Assembly: GCA_036553725.1 (NCBI GenBank)
Contig: DATBOO010000139.1
Location: 1 to 34,156 of the forward strand
Reading direction: 5' to 3'
Length of the DNA: 34,156 nt
DNA from: Bog-756 sp036553725
Lineage (GTDB): Bacteria; Actinomycetota; Acidimicrobiia; Acidimicrobiales; RAAP-2
Positions 1 to 7,021 of the stretch are shown here, piece by piece. The translations under genes were made by a program, and so were the position numbers. Positions within the stretch are counted from its first letter, which is position 1; every line of letters begins with the position of its first letter. The notes under the pieces are model-generated. The model saw only the letters and a list, made by a program, of their open reading frames with translations, was not told the origin of the DNA and searched no databases.

Positions 1-1908
1 GCGACGTCGGATGTAGGGGTGGACGGCATGGCCCTGGATGGGGCCGGGACGGATGAGGGCGACTTCGATGGCCAGGTCGTAGAAGCACCGGGGCTGCACA
101 CGGGGGAGGGTGTTCATCTGGGCCCGCGACTCCACCTGGAAGACCCCGACGGTGTCGGCCCGGCACAGCAGGTCGTAGACCTCGGGCTCCTGGTCGAGGC
201 GGGCCAGGTCGATCTCGACGTGATGGAACCCCCGAACGAGGTCGACCATGTTGTGCAGAGCGGTGAGCATGCCCAGGCCGAGAAGGTCGAATTTGACCAG
301 CCCGGCGGCAGCGCAATCGTCCTTGTCCCACTGGAGCACGCTGCGACCGGGCATCCGCCCCCACTCCACCGGGCAGACCTCGACCACCGGGCGGTCGCAG
401 ATGACCATGCCCCCGGAGTGGATGCCGAGATGTCGGGGGAAGTCGACCAGCGCGGTGGCCAGGTCCCGCACCAGCGGTGGGATGTCGTCCCGCTCGCCGA
501 ACGACTCGCCCCGGTCGACCGACTTCGACCAGGCGTCCACCTCCTCGATCGTGTTCCCGAGCGCCTTGCCCATGTCGCGCAGGGCCGATCGCGCCCGGTA
601 GGTGATCACGTTGGCCACCTGGGCGGCGTGCAGCCGGCCGTAGCGCTCGTAGACGTACTGGATGACCTCTTCACGGCGACCCGACTCGATGTCGACGTCG
701 ATGTCCGGCGGCCCGTCGCGGGCCGGGGACAAGAAGCGCTCGAACAGCAGCCCGAGGTCGACGGCGTCGACGTTGGTGATGCCGAGGGCATAACAGACGG
801 CAGAGGTGGCCGCCGATCCCCGGCCCTGGCAGAAGATGTCCTGACGCCGGCAGAACGTGACGATGTCCCAGACGGTGAGGAAGTAGCCGGGGAACCCGAG
901 CTGCCCGATGATGGCGAGCTCGCGGTCGAGTTGGGCCCACGCCCCCGGCACCCGTTCGGCCTCCCGAGGTCCGTACCGGTCGTTGGCGCCCCGTCGGACC
1001 AGTTCGGTCAGCCAGGTCTGCTCGGTGTGCCCGCTCGGCACCGGAAAGTCGGGGAGCCGCGGTGCCACCAGGCGCAGATCGAACGAGCACATGGCGGCGA
1101 TCTCGGATGCCCGTTCGACCACCCCGGGCCACCGGGCGAATCGCCGCAGTTGCTCAGCCTCTCCGCGTAGACAGGCGGTGGCCGACGAGGGGAGCCACCC
1201 TTCGAGATCCCCGAGAGTCCGCCGGGCCCGGACCGCAGCCAGCGCGGTGGCCAGGGGGAATCGAGCCGGGGTGGCGTAGTGGACATTGTTGGTGGCCACC
1301 GGGGCCACGCCCCGCTCGATGGCCAGCAGGGCCAGCGCATCGTTGCGGGTGGCGTCGACCGGGTTGCCGTGGTCCCACAGCTCGACGGCCAGGTGGTCGT
1401 GACCGAACCGCCCGATCAGGCGATCGAGCGCCTGCCCGGCGGCGGCCGGGCCGTCGACGGTGAGGGCGGTGGCCAGCACCCCCTTGCGGCATCCGGTGAG
1501 GATCTGCCAGTGGCCGCCGTGACGGTCGGACAGCGCGTCGAGCGTGATGACCGGCTTCCCCTTCTCCCCGCCCTCCAGGTGGGCCTCGGCGATGGTCCGA
1601 CTGAGCCGGGCGTATCCCTCGGGGTCCCGGGCCAGCACGACCAGGTGGGTGCCGTCCGGATCCGGCACGCCGGTGCGGACGTGCGGTCCTCCGTCCTCCG
1701 TGATGGTCAGCTCGGCGCCGAACACGGTGGGCAGGCCGAAGGCCCGGGCCGCTTCGGCGAAGCGGACCACGCCGTAGAGGCCGTTGTGGTCGGTCAGGGC
1801 CACCGCGGACAGGCCGAGTCGTGCCGCCCCGGCAGCCAGCTCCTCGGGATGGCTGGCACCATCGAGGAAGGAGAAGTTGGAGTGGGCGTGCAGTTCGGCG
1901 TAGGCCAT
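1..1908 (-). CDS. dnaE2: Error-prone DNA polymerase III alpha subunit DnaE2 (3' end outside window)
   Basis: Read on the minus strand, an open frame runs from an ATG at 1908 to the window edge, giving 636 codons of the N-terminal part of a C-family DNA polymerase. It opens with a PHP domain (MAYAELHAHSNFSFLDGAS, with the HAHS metal-binding start). It continues into the palm region, where PPDIDVDIESGRREEV carries the catalytic Asp pair typical of DnaE proteins. DnaE2 is the damage-inducible translesion polymerase of actinobacteria and works with ImuA' and ImuB. The gene follows imuB on the same strand after 52 bases, so it is very likely in the same SOS operon. Full-length DnaE2 is above 1000 residues, so roughly the last 40% is missing here. 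Choosing DnaE2 rather than replicative DnaE1 rests mainly on the imuA'-imuB context. The ATG lies directly behind a tandem repeat whose last unit supplies a weak GGATAG ribosome-binding site. Confidence 0.93.
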   Translation of the reverse strand, partial: MAYAELHAHSNFSFLDGASHPEELAAGAARLGLSAVALTDHNGLYGVVRFAEAARAFGLPTVFGAELTITEDGGPHVRTGVPDPDGTHLVVLARDPEGYARLSRTIAEAHLEGGEKGKPVITLDALSDRHGGHWQILTGCRKGVLATALTVDGPAAAGQALDRLIGRFGHDHLAVELWDHGNPVDATRNDALALLAIERGVAPVATNNVHYATPARFPLATALAAVRARRTLGDLEGWLPSSATACLRGEAEQLRRFARWPGVVERASEIAAMCSFDLRLVAPRLPDFPVPSGHTEQTWLTELVRRGANDRYGPREAERVPGAWAQLDRELAIIGQLGFPGYFLTVWDIVTFCRRQDIFCQGRGSAATSAVCYALGITNVDAVDLGLLFERFLSPARDGPPDIDVDIESGRREEVIQYVYERYGRLHAAQVANVITYRARSALRDMGKALGNTIEEVDAWSKSVDRGESFGERDDIPPLVRDLATALVDFPRHLGIHSGGMVICDRPVVEVCPVEWGRMPGRSVLQWDKDDCAAAGLVKFDLLGLGMLTALHNMVDLVRGFHHVEIDLARLDQEPEVYDLLCRADTVGVFQVESRAQMNTLPRVQPRCFYDLAIEVALIRPGPIQGHAVHPYIRRR

Positions 1909-1910
1909 CT

Positions 1911-1952
1911 CTATCCGTATCTATCCGTATCTATCCGTGCATCTATCCGTGC
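1911..1952. repeat. Tandem 10-bp repeat in the imuB-dnaE2 gap
   Basis: Four copies of CTATCCGT followed by AT or GC stand head to tail (1911-1920, 1921-1930, 1931-1940 and 1943-1952, the last after a 2-base insertion). On the coding strand this reads as repeated ACGGATAG units, and the copy nearest dnaE2 ends 2 bases before its ATG. Each unit contains a weak purine-rich GGATAG. A copy-number change would therefore alter the leader of dnaE2 without touching the protein. Confidence 0.85.
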
Positions 1953-1960
1953 GGCCACGG

Positions 1961-3049
1961 TCATCCGTAGGTGGCTTCGACCCACCAGCGACCCCGTTCG
2001 ACCAGCAACAGGTGGGCGTCCGAGCCGGTGACCGCCTGGAGGCGCGCGCCTCTCCGGCGGGACCTCGACCACCACCGCTCGTCGGACGGCCATGGGCCGG
2101 CCCAGGCGGTCACCGTCGACCACGGATGCTGCTCCACCGACAGGCGTCTCGGGACGGCGGTGAGCAGCCCCCGCCCCGAGACGGACACCGGCTGCCCGTG
2201 GGCGTCGGCCAGCTCGGCCAGGAGGGGAGCGGGATGCACGACGGCCGGCGCCGGCGATGGGATCCGGCCGGGCCACGGAGCGCCGAGGGAGGTGTCCACG
2301 CGGCTCTCCCCGGCATTCCAGGTGGTGAAACGGGCACGCTGGGCCGGCCCTCGCCCTCCCTGCAGGCGGGCGGTCACCACACCGTCCGGGCCGATGAGGT
2401 CCTGCACGGCGGCCAGGGCCCGGCCGGCCCGGGCGTCGGTGTCACTCACCCCGCCCCAGAACCCGGGTTCGCCCACCACGGCACCGGCCTGCCGGCCGAC
2501 CGCCCGCTGTTGGCCGACACGCCGGCCGGCGACCGGCCGGCACAGGTCGCCCAGTTCGCCGCTCCGCCCCCCGGCCACCAGGTGGCAGGCCACCCCGTCG
2601 GCTCCGAATCGGCCGAGCACATGGGATTCGGGCAGAGCCGCGAAGTCACCGACGGTGCGGATGCCCAACCGGGCCAACAGCTCGGCCAGCTCGGGGCGGC
2701 CGAGGATCCCTACCGGGAAGGGAGCCAGAAAACCGGGGGTGCCCCCCGCCGGGACGACCAGGCCGCTGCGGGCGGCGAGAACGGCCGCGAACAGCCCGTC
2801 GGCCACTCCGACCTCGACGGTGGTGATGTCGGAGATGGCGTCGGCGACCAGTCGGGCCAGCGGGCCCTCCCCGCCGAAATAGCGTGCCGGGCCGCGGGCC
2901 GGGAGAAAGCAGATGCCCGGCCGCACGGTGGTGATCCACGGGCAGTACGACTCCACCGCATCGACCACCTTGACGAACGACCGGAGAGCGGCTCCGTTCT
3001 CGTCCTCGTCGAGGAGGTCGGGACAGCGGACGACAAGGAGGCGGTTCAT
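1961..3049 (-). CDS. imuB: ImuB, catalytically inactive Y-family polymerase-like mutasome protein (short form)
   Basis: The protein has 362 residues. The N-terminus (MNRLLVVRCPDLL) and the C-terminus (WAGPWPSDERWW then GRWWVEATYG) match the ends of actinobacterial ImuB, the inactive Y-family protein that links ImuA' and DnaE2 to the sliding clamp. The Y-family catalytic acidic residues are not seen, as expected for ImuB. The start ATG overlaps the imuA' stop in ATGA, which shows translational coupling and fixes the start. It is clearly shorter than the roughly 520 residues usual in mycobacteria. The missing part lies inside, around residues 160-197, where the little-finger-like segment would be. 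The usual clamp-binding motif (QLxLW before GG) is reduced to GEPGFWGG. The DNA there is rich in GCCGG repeats. Identity is firm from ends and context; whether this short form works is unknown. Confidence 0.85.
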   Translation of the reverse strand: MNRLLVVRCPDLLDEDENGAALRSFVKVVDAVESYCPWITTVRPGICFLPARGPARYFGGEGPLARLVADAISDITTVEVGVADGLFAAVLAARSGLVVPAGGTPGFLAPFPVGILGRPELAELLARLGIRTVGDFAALPESHVLGRFGADGVACHLVAGGRSGELGDLCRPVAGRRVGQQRAVGRQAGAVVGEPGFWGGVSDTDARAGRALAAVQDLIGPDGVVTARLQGGRGPAQRARFTTWNAGESRVDTSLGAPWPGRIPSPAPAVVHPAPLLAELADAHGQPVSVSGRGLLTAVPRRLSVEQHPWSTVTAWAGPWPSDERWWSRSRRRGARLQAVTGSDAHLLLVERGRWWVEATYG

Positions 3050-3822
3050 GTCCGTGCCGTCGGGTCCGCCACTGCCTGCGCCGCCACGTCGATGCCGGCG
3101 TCGGCCTCTTCCACCGTCCCGGTGGTCGATGGCATCCACAGGTGATGGTGGCGGGGGCGGATGGCCGACCGCCTGCCCGTGGCGGTCACCGTCATCCGGC
3201 GCCGTTGGAGGTACCCATCGCCGGTGCCGGCGCCGTCCCAGTGCATATCGCTGACGCTCAGGTGCATATCGGGATGCTCGGGCCATCCGGAACGCCCGGG
3301 CACCACTACCAGGACGGCCCGGCGTTCCCTGGTCCTGGCCACCAGCCTGCGGGCCATGACCGGGCGGGGCGGGAAGGGAGGACAGAGCACCACCAGATCG
3401 ACACCGTCGATCAACGCGGCGGCGACCTCGGCCCAGGCCGCACCCGGATGGGGGACCACGGCCAGACGTTCCAGGTCGAGCCCCATGTCGTGAGCGGCCA
3501 CGGCACCGAGGCCCGGGAGCCCGACGAGGGCGCACCAGGAGCCCGCGCCCGATGCTGCGGCCAGAAGGGACAGGGCCAGGCTGATACCGCCGCCGCTCGG
3601 GTCCGAGCCACCGGCCAAGGTCAGGCCGCTGACCACGATGGTGCTTCCCCGGCGCAGGCTGCCGTCAGGGAACAGGCCGACGAGGGGAGGGAGCACCGGC
3701 AGGAGACGGGTCTGACTCGACGAAACAGGCCGGGTGCGCTCGGCCAGGAGGGCCAGGTACCCCTCGGTCCGCTCCCGTCCCGGGCCGGAGAAGACCGGTC
3801 GGGTCGGATACTCTACGAACAT
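3046..3822 (-). CDS. imuA': ImuA' (ImuA-like) mutasome accessory protein
   Basis: This 258-residue protein resembles the RecA/SulA-like accessory protein of the ImuA'-ImuB-DnaE2 mutasome. It has the typical LPVLPPLVGLFPDGSLRRGS start of the core, then a glycine-rich loop (GGSDPSGGGIS) where RecA has its Walker A motif. The Lys is absent, so ATP binding is doubtful. It is the first gene of the cassette and overlaps imuB by four bases. The only plausible early start is the ATG at 3822, which lies inside the LexA-type palindrome. The next in-frame GTG would remove conserved sequence. A start inside the operator leaves almost no room for a leader, so the mRNA is probably leaderless, which is common in actinobacteria. 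Assignment rests on the fold-typical segment, the neighbours and the SOS operator. Sequence similarity in this family is low. Confidence 0.85.
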   Translation of the reverse strand: MFVEYPTRPVFSGPGRERTEGYLALLAERTRPVSSSQTRLLPVLPPLVGLFPDGSLRRGSTIVVSGLTLAGGSDPSGGGISLALSLLAAASGAGSWCALVGLPGLGAVAAHDMGLDLERLAVVPHPGAAWAEVAAALIDGVDLVVLCPPFPPRPVMARRLVARTRERRAVLVVVPGRSGWPEHPDMHLSVSDMHWDGAGTGDGYLQRRRMTVTATGRRSAIRPRHHHLWMPSTTGTVEEADAGIDVAAQAVADPTART

Positions 3823-3838
3823 ATGTTCGTAGAGTATC
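3807..3838. promoter_or_regulatory. LexA (SOS) operator within a 32-bp perfect palindrome
   Basis: Positions 3807-3838 form a perfect inverted repeat centred between 3822 and 3823. Its core CGAACATATGTTCG (3816-3829) fits the actinobacterial LexA box CGAAC-N4-GTTCG. The palindrome is about twice as long as the box needs. The imuA' ATG (3822-3820, minus) lies in its centre. By symmetry a second ATG (3823-3825) faces the other way. Repression of imuA'-imuB-dnaE2 by LexA is established in mycobacteria; here it is inferred from the site. Confidence 0.9.
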
Positions 3839-3911
3839 GCCCCGGGTTTGTCGTGGCCAATGGAGCTTCACCGGCCCACCCGAGTCCACCCGATGTGCCC
3901 GATCCGATCGC

Positions 3912-4142
3912 TATCATGTGGTCACCAGAGAGAGGAGGTGGTCCAACTGAGCAGTCAACGATTTGGGACCCTGGAGGTGGCTGGCCGCTGAGGCGGCTCG
4001 CTGTACCACCTGGCGAAACCCAGCCAGACACCCATCGGGCGACTCAGCCGGACCCAGGTCCCATCCGGCGCTTCACGGGAACCCCGGTGCACTCAATCAG
4101 CAATTTTCAGCTGCAGGGCGCTTCTTCGGAGGCGCCCTGCAG
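3912..4142 (+). ncRNA. Candidate structured RNA or leader, plus strand
   Basis: No convincing protein gene lies between 3839 and 4177, yet the plus strand shows ordered features. There is a TATCAT -10-like hexamer at 3912-3917. A near-perfect Shine-Dalgarno stretch (AGGAGGTG, 3933-3940) follows. AGGTGGT at 3936-3942 can pair with ACCACCT at 4005-4011. A GCCGC-TGAG-GCGGC hairpin sits at 3984-3997, and a GCCGGA/TCCGGC stem at 4047-4069. A very stable hairpin closes the region at 4111-4142. A 14-codon frame could start at CTG 3947, eight bases after the SD, and stops at 3991. I do not recognise an RNA family. It could be an SOS-linked small RNA transcribed divergently from the LexA palindrome, a leader whose gene was lost, or unrelated structure. 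Confidence 0.3.
4111..4142 (+). terminator. Strong hairpin with UUCG tetraloop
   Basis: A 14-bp stem (one G-U pair) from CTGCAGGGCGC is closed by C(UUCG)G. That tetraloop is ultra-stable only in RNA made from the plus strand, because the minus transcript would carry CGAA. There is no T-run after it, as often seen in high-GC genomes. It would end a plus-strand transcript from 3839-4110. It may also slow minus-strand transcripts leaving the antiporter gene, whose stop is at 4178. Confidence 0.6.
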
Positions 4143-4177
4143 CCGTCCTCGGGGCGCTTGGGTCAGGGGGCGGCTCT

Positions 4178-5785
4178 TCAGGGGCGCATGGTGGTCTCGT
4201 CGACGTCGAGCGCTCCCCGCACCCCGTCGGCCACCCGTTCGCTGATCTTCCGCCGGGCCACCAGGAGGTCGAGCTCGGTCCGTTCCGCCCCGATGACCAG
4301 CCTTCGCAGTTCACGCTCGGCGCGGAGGTCGCCGTGGGCATCGGTGGAGGAGTCATCCCCGCCCTCGGAACCGTCCCCGTCGGCGGCACCTGCGCCCATC
4401 ACGTCGAGCCTGCGGTCGATGCGGCCCAGCTGGGCCTCGTATCCGATGCGGATCCGGTCCACCACCTCCGGAGGGAACTGGTCGGTCCGAGCCAGGCCGT
4501 CGAGGTGCGACAGCGCGCCCACCGTCAACCGGCGTCTCGCTTCGGCCACCAGCACCATGTCCTGCTCGTCGCGGGTCACCAGCCCGAGGCGGCGGATGAG
4601 GGGAGGAAGGGTCAGGCCCTGGCCGACCAGCGTGGCCACGATGACCGCGAAGGTGAGGAACACCAGCAGGTCCCGGTGCGGAAAGCCCTGGGGGAGGGCC
4701 AGCGATGCGGCCAGGCTCACCGCACCGCGCATGCCGGCCCAACCCACCACCGTGGTCTCCCGCCATGAGCGGCCCGAGAGCGGGGGTGCGCCGAAGAGCC
4801 CTTGTCCGCCGGGCAGCGCGGTCGCCGCGAACATCCACACCATGCGCACCGCCACCACGATGCCGACCACGGCCAGCCCTTCGATGACCAGTGAGCCCGA
4901 CTCGCGGTTGGTCAGGCTGTCCAGTATCGGGCGGAGCTCCAGCCCGATGAGCAGGAACGACATCCCGGTCAGGAGGAAGACGACCAGATCCCAGATCTGA
5001 CGCTGCTGCAGCCGGGCCGCCGCCGTCAGCGATCCCGAACCGTAGCGGCCGAAGTAGAGCCCGGTGGCGACCACGGCCAGGACCCCGGACGCCCCCACCT
5101 TGTCAGCGGGCAGATAGGCGGCAAACGGGAGGATGAGCAACATGGTGTTCTCGATCACCGGCGTCTCGGTGAGACGGAGCATGCGAGACCCGATCCATCC
5201 CACCGCGATACCGATGGCCAGCCCCGCCACCACCGCGAAGGCAAACTTCCCGAACACATCGAGGACCGTGAACGCCGATCCCACCGCGGCGACGGCCACC
5301 TGGTAGGCGGTCAGCGCGGTGGCGTCGTTCATCAGGCCCTCACCGCCCAGGATGGTCACCAGCCGGCGGGGGAGACCGAGCTTTCCGGCGATCTGGGTGG
5401 CGGCCACCGAGTCGGGTGGTGAGACGATGGCACCGAGGGCGAAGGCGACCGCCCAGCTCATTCCCCCGACCAGCGAGTGGATGACCACGGCGACCGAGAC
5501 CATGGTGGCCAGCACCAGTCCCACCGCCAGCAGGAGGATGGGCCGAAAGTGGGCGCGTAGTTCGCGTGCGGAGGTGTCGAGCGACGCGTCGTAGATCAGG
5601 GGCGGCAGGAACACGAGGAGGACGAGATCGGGCTGCAGTTCGATGCGGTGGTGGATCGGTATCAGCGCCACCCCGATGCCGGCGATGACCAACAGGATGG
5701 GATAGGCGATCCGCAGCCGGTCGGCGATGGTGGCGATCACCACGATGCCGATGAGCAGTCCCAGCCCGTCGGCGATGCTGATCAT
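4178..5785 (-). CDS. CPA1-family Na+/H+ antiporter
   Basis: This 535-residue membrane protein probably exchanges cytoplasmic Na+ (or K+) for H+ or the reverse. About 12 hydrophobic segments fill residues 1-400. The CPA1 core signatures are present: FLPPLIYDASL near 60, SPPDSVAAT near 122-130 with the key Asp125, and GGEGLMNDATAL near 148-158. A hydrophilic cytoplasmic tail of about 130 residues follows, with an acidic GDGSEGGDD stretch. Such tails often carry regulation in this family. The start ATG at 5785 (MISIADGLG) puts the first membrane helix at the N-terminus; the longer upstream frame is low-complexity and unlikely. It lies 31 bases after the VOC gene on the same strand, so the two may be cotranscribed. 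Exact ion preference cannot be told from sequence. Confidence 0.92.
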   Translation of the reverse strand: MISIADGLGLLIGIVVIATIADRLRIAYPILLVIAGIGVALIPIHHRIELQPDLVLLVFLPPLIYDASLDTSARELRAHFRPILLLAVGLVLATMVSVAVVIHSLVGGMSWAVAFALGAIVSPPDSVAATQIAGKLGLPRRLVTILGGEGLMNDATALTAYQVAVAAVGSAFTVLDVFGKFAFAVVAGLAIGIAVGWIGSRMLRLTETPVIENTMLLILPFAAYLPADKVGASGVLAVVATGLYFGRYGSGSLTAAARLQQRQIWDLVVFLLTGMSFLLIGLELRPILDSLTNRESGSLVIEGLAVVGIVVAVRMVWMFAATALPGGQGLFGAPPLSGRSWRETTVVGWAGMRGAVSLAASLALPQGFPHRDLLVFLTFAVIVATLVGQGLTLPPLIRRLGLVTRDEQDMVLVAEARRRLTVGALSHLDGLARTDQFPPEVVDRIRIGYEAQLGRIDRRLDVMGAGAADGDGSEGGDDSSTDAHGDLRAERELRRLVIGAERTELDLLVARRKISERVADGVRGALDVDETTMRP

Positions 5786-5816
5786 GGATGAGCGCTCTCG
5801 TCGAAGGGACGGCCGG

Positions 5817-6185
5817 TCAAGGTGTGTGGCAGACGGCCTCGATGTTGTTGCCGTCGGGGTCGCGCACGAAGGCGCCGTAGTAGTCGGGGTGGTACTCCGG
5901 CCAGATCCGGGGGGCATGGAGCACTTCGGCGCCGACGGCGACGGCGGCGTCGAAGAAGCCGGTGACCGATGCACGGTCGGGGGCGGTGAAGGCGATGTGG
6001 GACTCCCGGAACCCATCTGCCCCCGACTTCTGTGCAATCCAGAAGGTGGGCCTCGGGGGGATGCCGAAAGCGATCACCTCTCCGAAGTCGACGACCCGCC
6101 CGCCACCGACCGGAGCCAGGACCGCATCGTAGAAGGCGGCGCTCTCGGCCAGGTCGGCGCATTGGATGGAGACGTGGTCGATCAT
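5817..6185 (-). CDS. VOC-superfamily (glyoxalase/bleomycin-resistance-like) protein
   Basis: This 122-residue protein has the paired beta-alpha-beta-beta-beta pattern of the vicinal oxygen chelate fold. It starts with IDHVSIQCADLAESAAFYD and ends with the family-typical VRDPDGNNIEAVCH. Likely metal ligands are His4, His63 (ESHIAF) and Glu116 (NIEAV). Members include glyoxalase I, extradiol dioxygenases and antibiotic-binding proteins, and the substrate cannot be assigned. A small single-repeat protein like this would act as a dimer. It stands just upstream of the antiporter gene in the same direction, with no obvious functional link. Confidence 0.88.
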   Translation of the reverse strand: MIDHVSIQCADLAESAAFYDAVLAPVGGGRVVDFGEVIAFGIPPRPTFWIAQKSGADGFRESHIAFTAPDRASVTGFFDAAVAVGAEVLHAPRIWPEYHPDYYGAFVRDPDGNNIEAVCHTP

Positions 6186-6266
6186 CCGCCCATCTTGGCA
6201 CCCGGGTCCTCCCCCCGACGGCTGAGGGCGCCGCCTACACCGCCGACCACGGCGTGGGGCCTTCCC

Positions 6267-6821
6267 TCAGGCGCCCGTCGGTCGGCAACTCCCGGCGGGC
6301 CACCCCCAGACCCCGACCACCCCGGCGGGAACCGAGATCGGGCAGGGCGAGCCCTGTCCGGTGTTCCCGGCCGCGTAGGCGGTCCAGCTCCCACTCCGGG
6401 GCCGCTTGAACACGTAGTAGGAGCCTGCGTCCTGCGAAGAGATCTGGGCCTGGGTGGGAGCCGAGGGATTGGATGACGGAGCGGGGACCAGCCTCGCTCC
6501 GGCCCAGTAGGTCCCGGTGGTCTTGTCCAACGCGTAGTACGTGAGCCCGGGGGCCAGGCCCGTGTACTGGGAGGGCGGAATGCCGTTCAGCGCGGCCCCG
6601 GCGGCAACCAATTGGGAACGGATCTGGTCCGAAACCGCGACGTTGACGGCCGCGGCGGACGATGTGGTGCTCGACGGCGTGGTGCTGGTCGGGGAGGCGC
6701 CGGTCGGGGCGGGGTTGGAAGGAGCCGGCGCCGGCTGGGCATTGGGCGTGGTCGAGCAGGCGGCGGCCAACGCCGACACCGCCACCACGAGGGCGCCGAC
6801 CACGAGCCGGGGATGCCTCAT
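6267..6821 (-). CDS. Putative secreted lipoprotein of unknown function
   Basis: The 184-residue product begins with a short basic stretch and a hydrophobic signal, then the lipobox ALAAAC with the lipidated Cys at residue 22. A Ser/Thr/Pro/Ala-rich linker (about residues 23-58) follows. The remaining ~125 residues are a compact domain with many aromatic residues (LTYYALDKTTGTYWAG, GSYYVFKR, GVWGWPAGSC) and two Cys near the C-terminus that could form a disulfide. I do not recognise the domain. The protein is expected to be anchored to the outer face of the membrane. It stands alone between the sigma factor and VOC genes. Confidence 0.75.
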   Translation of the reverse strand: MRHPRLVVGALVVAVSALAAACSTTPNAQPAPAPSNPAPTGASPTSTTPSSTTSSAAAVNVAVSDQIRSQLVAAGAALNGIPPSQYTGLAPGLTYYALDKTTGTYWAGARLVPAPSSNPSAPTQAQISSQDAGSYYVFKRPRSGSWTAYAAGNTGQGSPCPISVPAGVVGVWGWPAGSCRPTGA

Positions 6822-6928
6822 CCGATCTCCATTCCTCCTCCTGTCCCGTGCTGCCTGGCCGTCGCACCGTTCACCCGGCGAGGTCCGCGGACGAGGTACG
6901 ACCGAACATATCGCGCCGACACCGACCG

Positions 6929-6951
6929 ACCCCGGCTCATTTCACCGGGGT
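6929..6951 (-). terminator. Possible terminator after the ECF sigma gene
   Basis: ACCCCGG and CCGGGGT form a 7-bp GC-rich stem around a 9-base loop about 70 bases beyond the sigma factor stop. No T-run follows. The rest of the 200-base gap shows no clear gene. A half site CGAACATAT near 6903 resembles a LexA half box but lacks the second arm. Confidence 0.35.
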
Positions 6952-7021
6952 TCGTGGGCCGGGGATGCGTCGGGGTCCACCGGCATCGACCGAGGTGTAC
7001 CGACGACTCCGCATGGTCGGC

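Noticed and set aside
19..1170. Long plus-strand frame opposite dnaE2
   Set aside because: The opposite frame encodes clear DnaE2 sequence; long antisense frames are expected in very GC-rich DNA.
3917..4245. ATG-started plus-strand frame of about 109 residues across the non-coding gap
   Set aside because: The protein is Pro/Arg-rich with no homology I can see. It runs through the strong hairpin at 4111-4142 into the antiporter gene in the opposite strand, and GC3 does not favour this frame.
1937..4245. Long plus-strand frames opposite imuB and imuA'
   Set aside because: They are shadows of minus-strand genes with recognised family sequences, and their products are low-complexity.
6901..6912. 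CGAACATAT, similar to half a LexA box, upstream of the lipoprotein gene
   Set aside because: The second arm (GTTCG) is missing; the sequence continues as CGCG, so it does not fit the operator.
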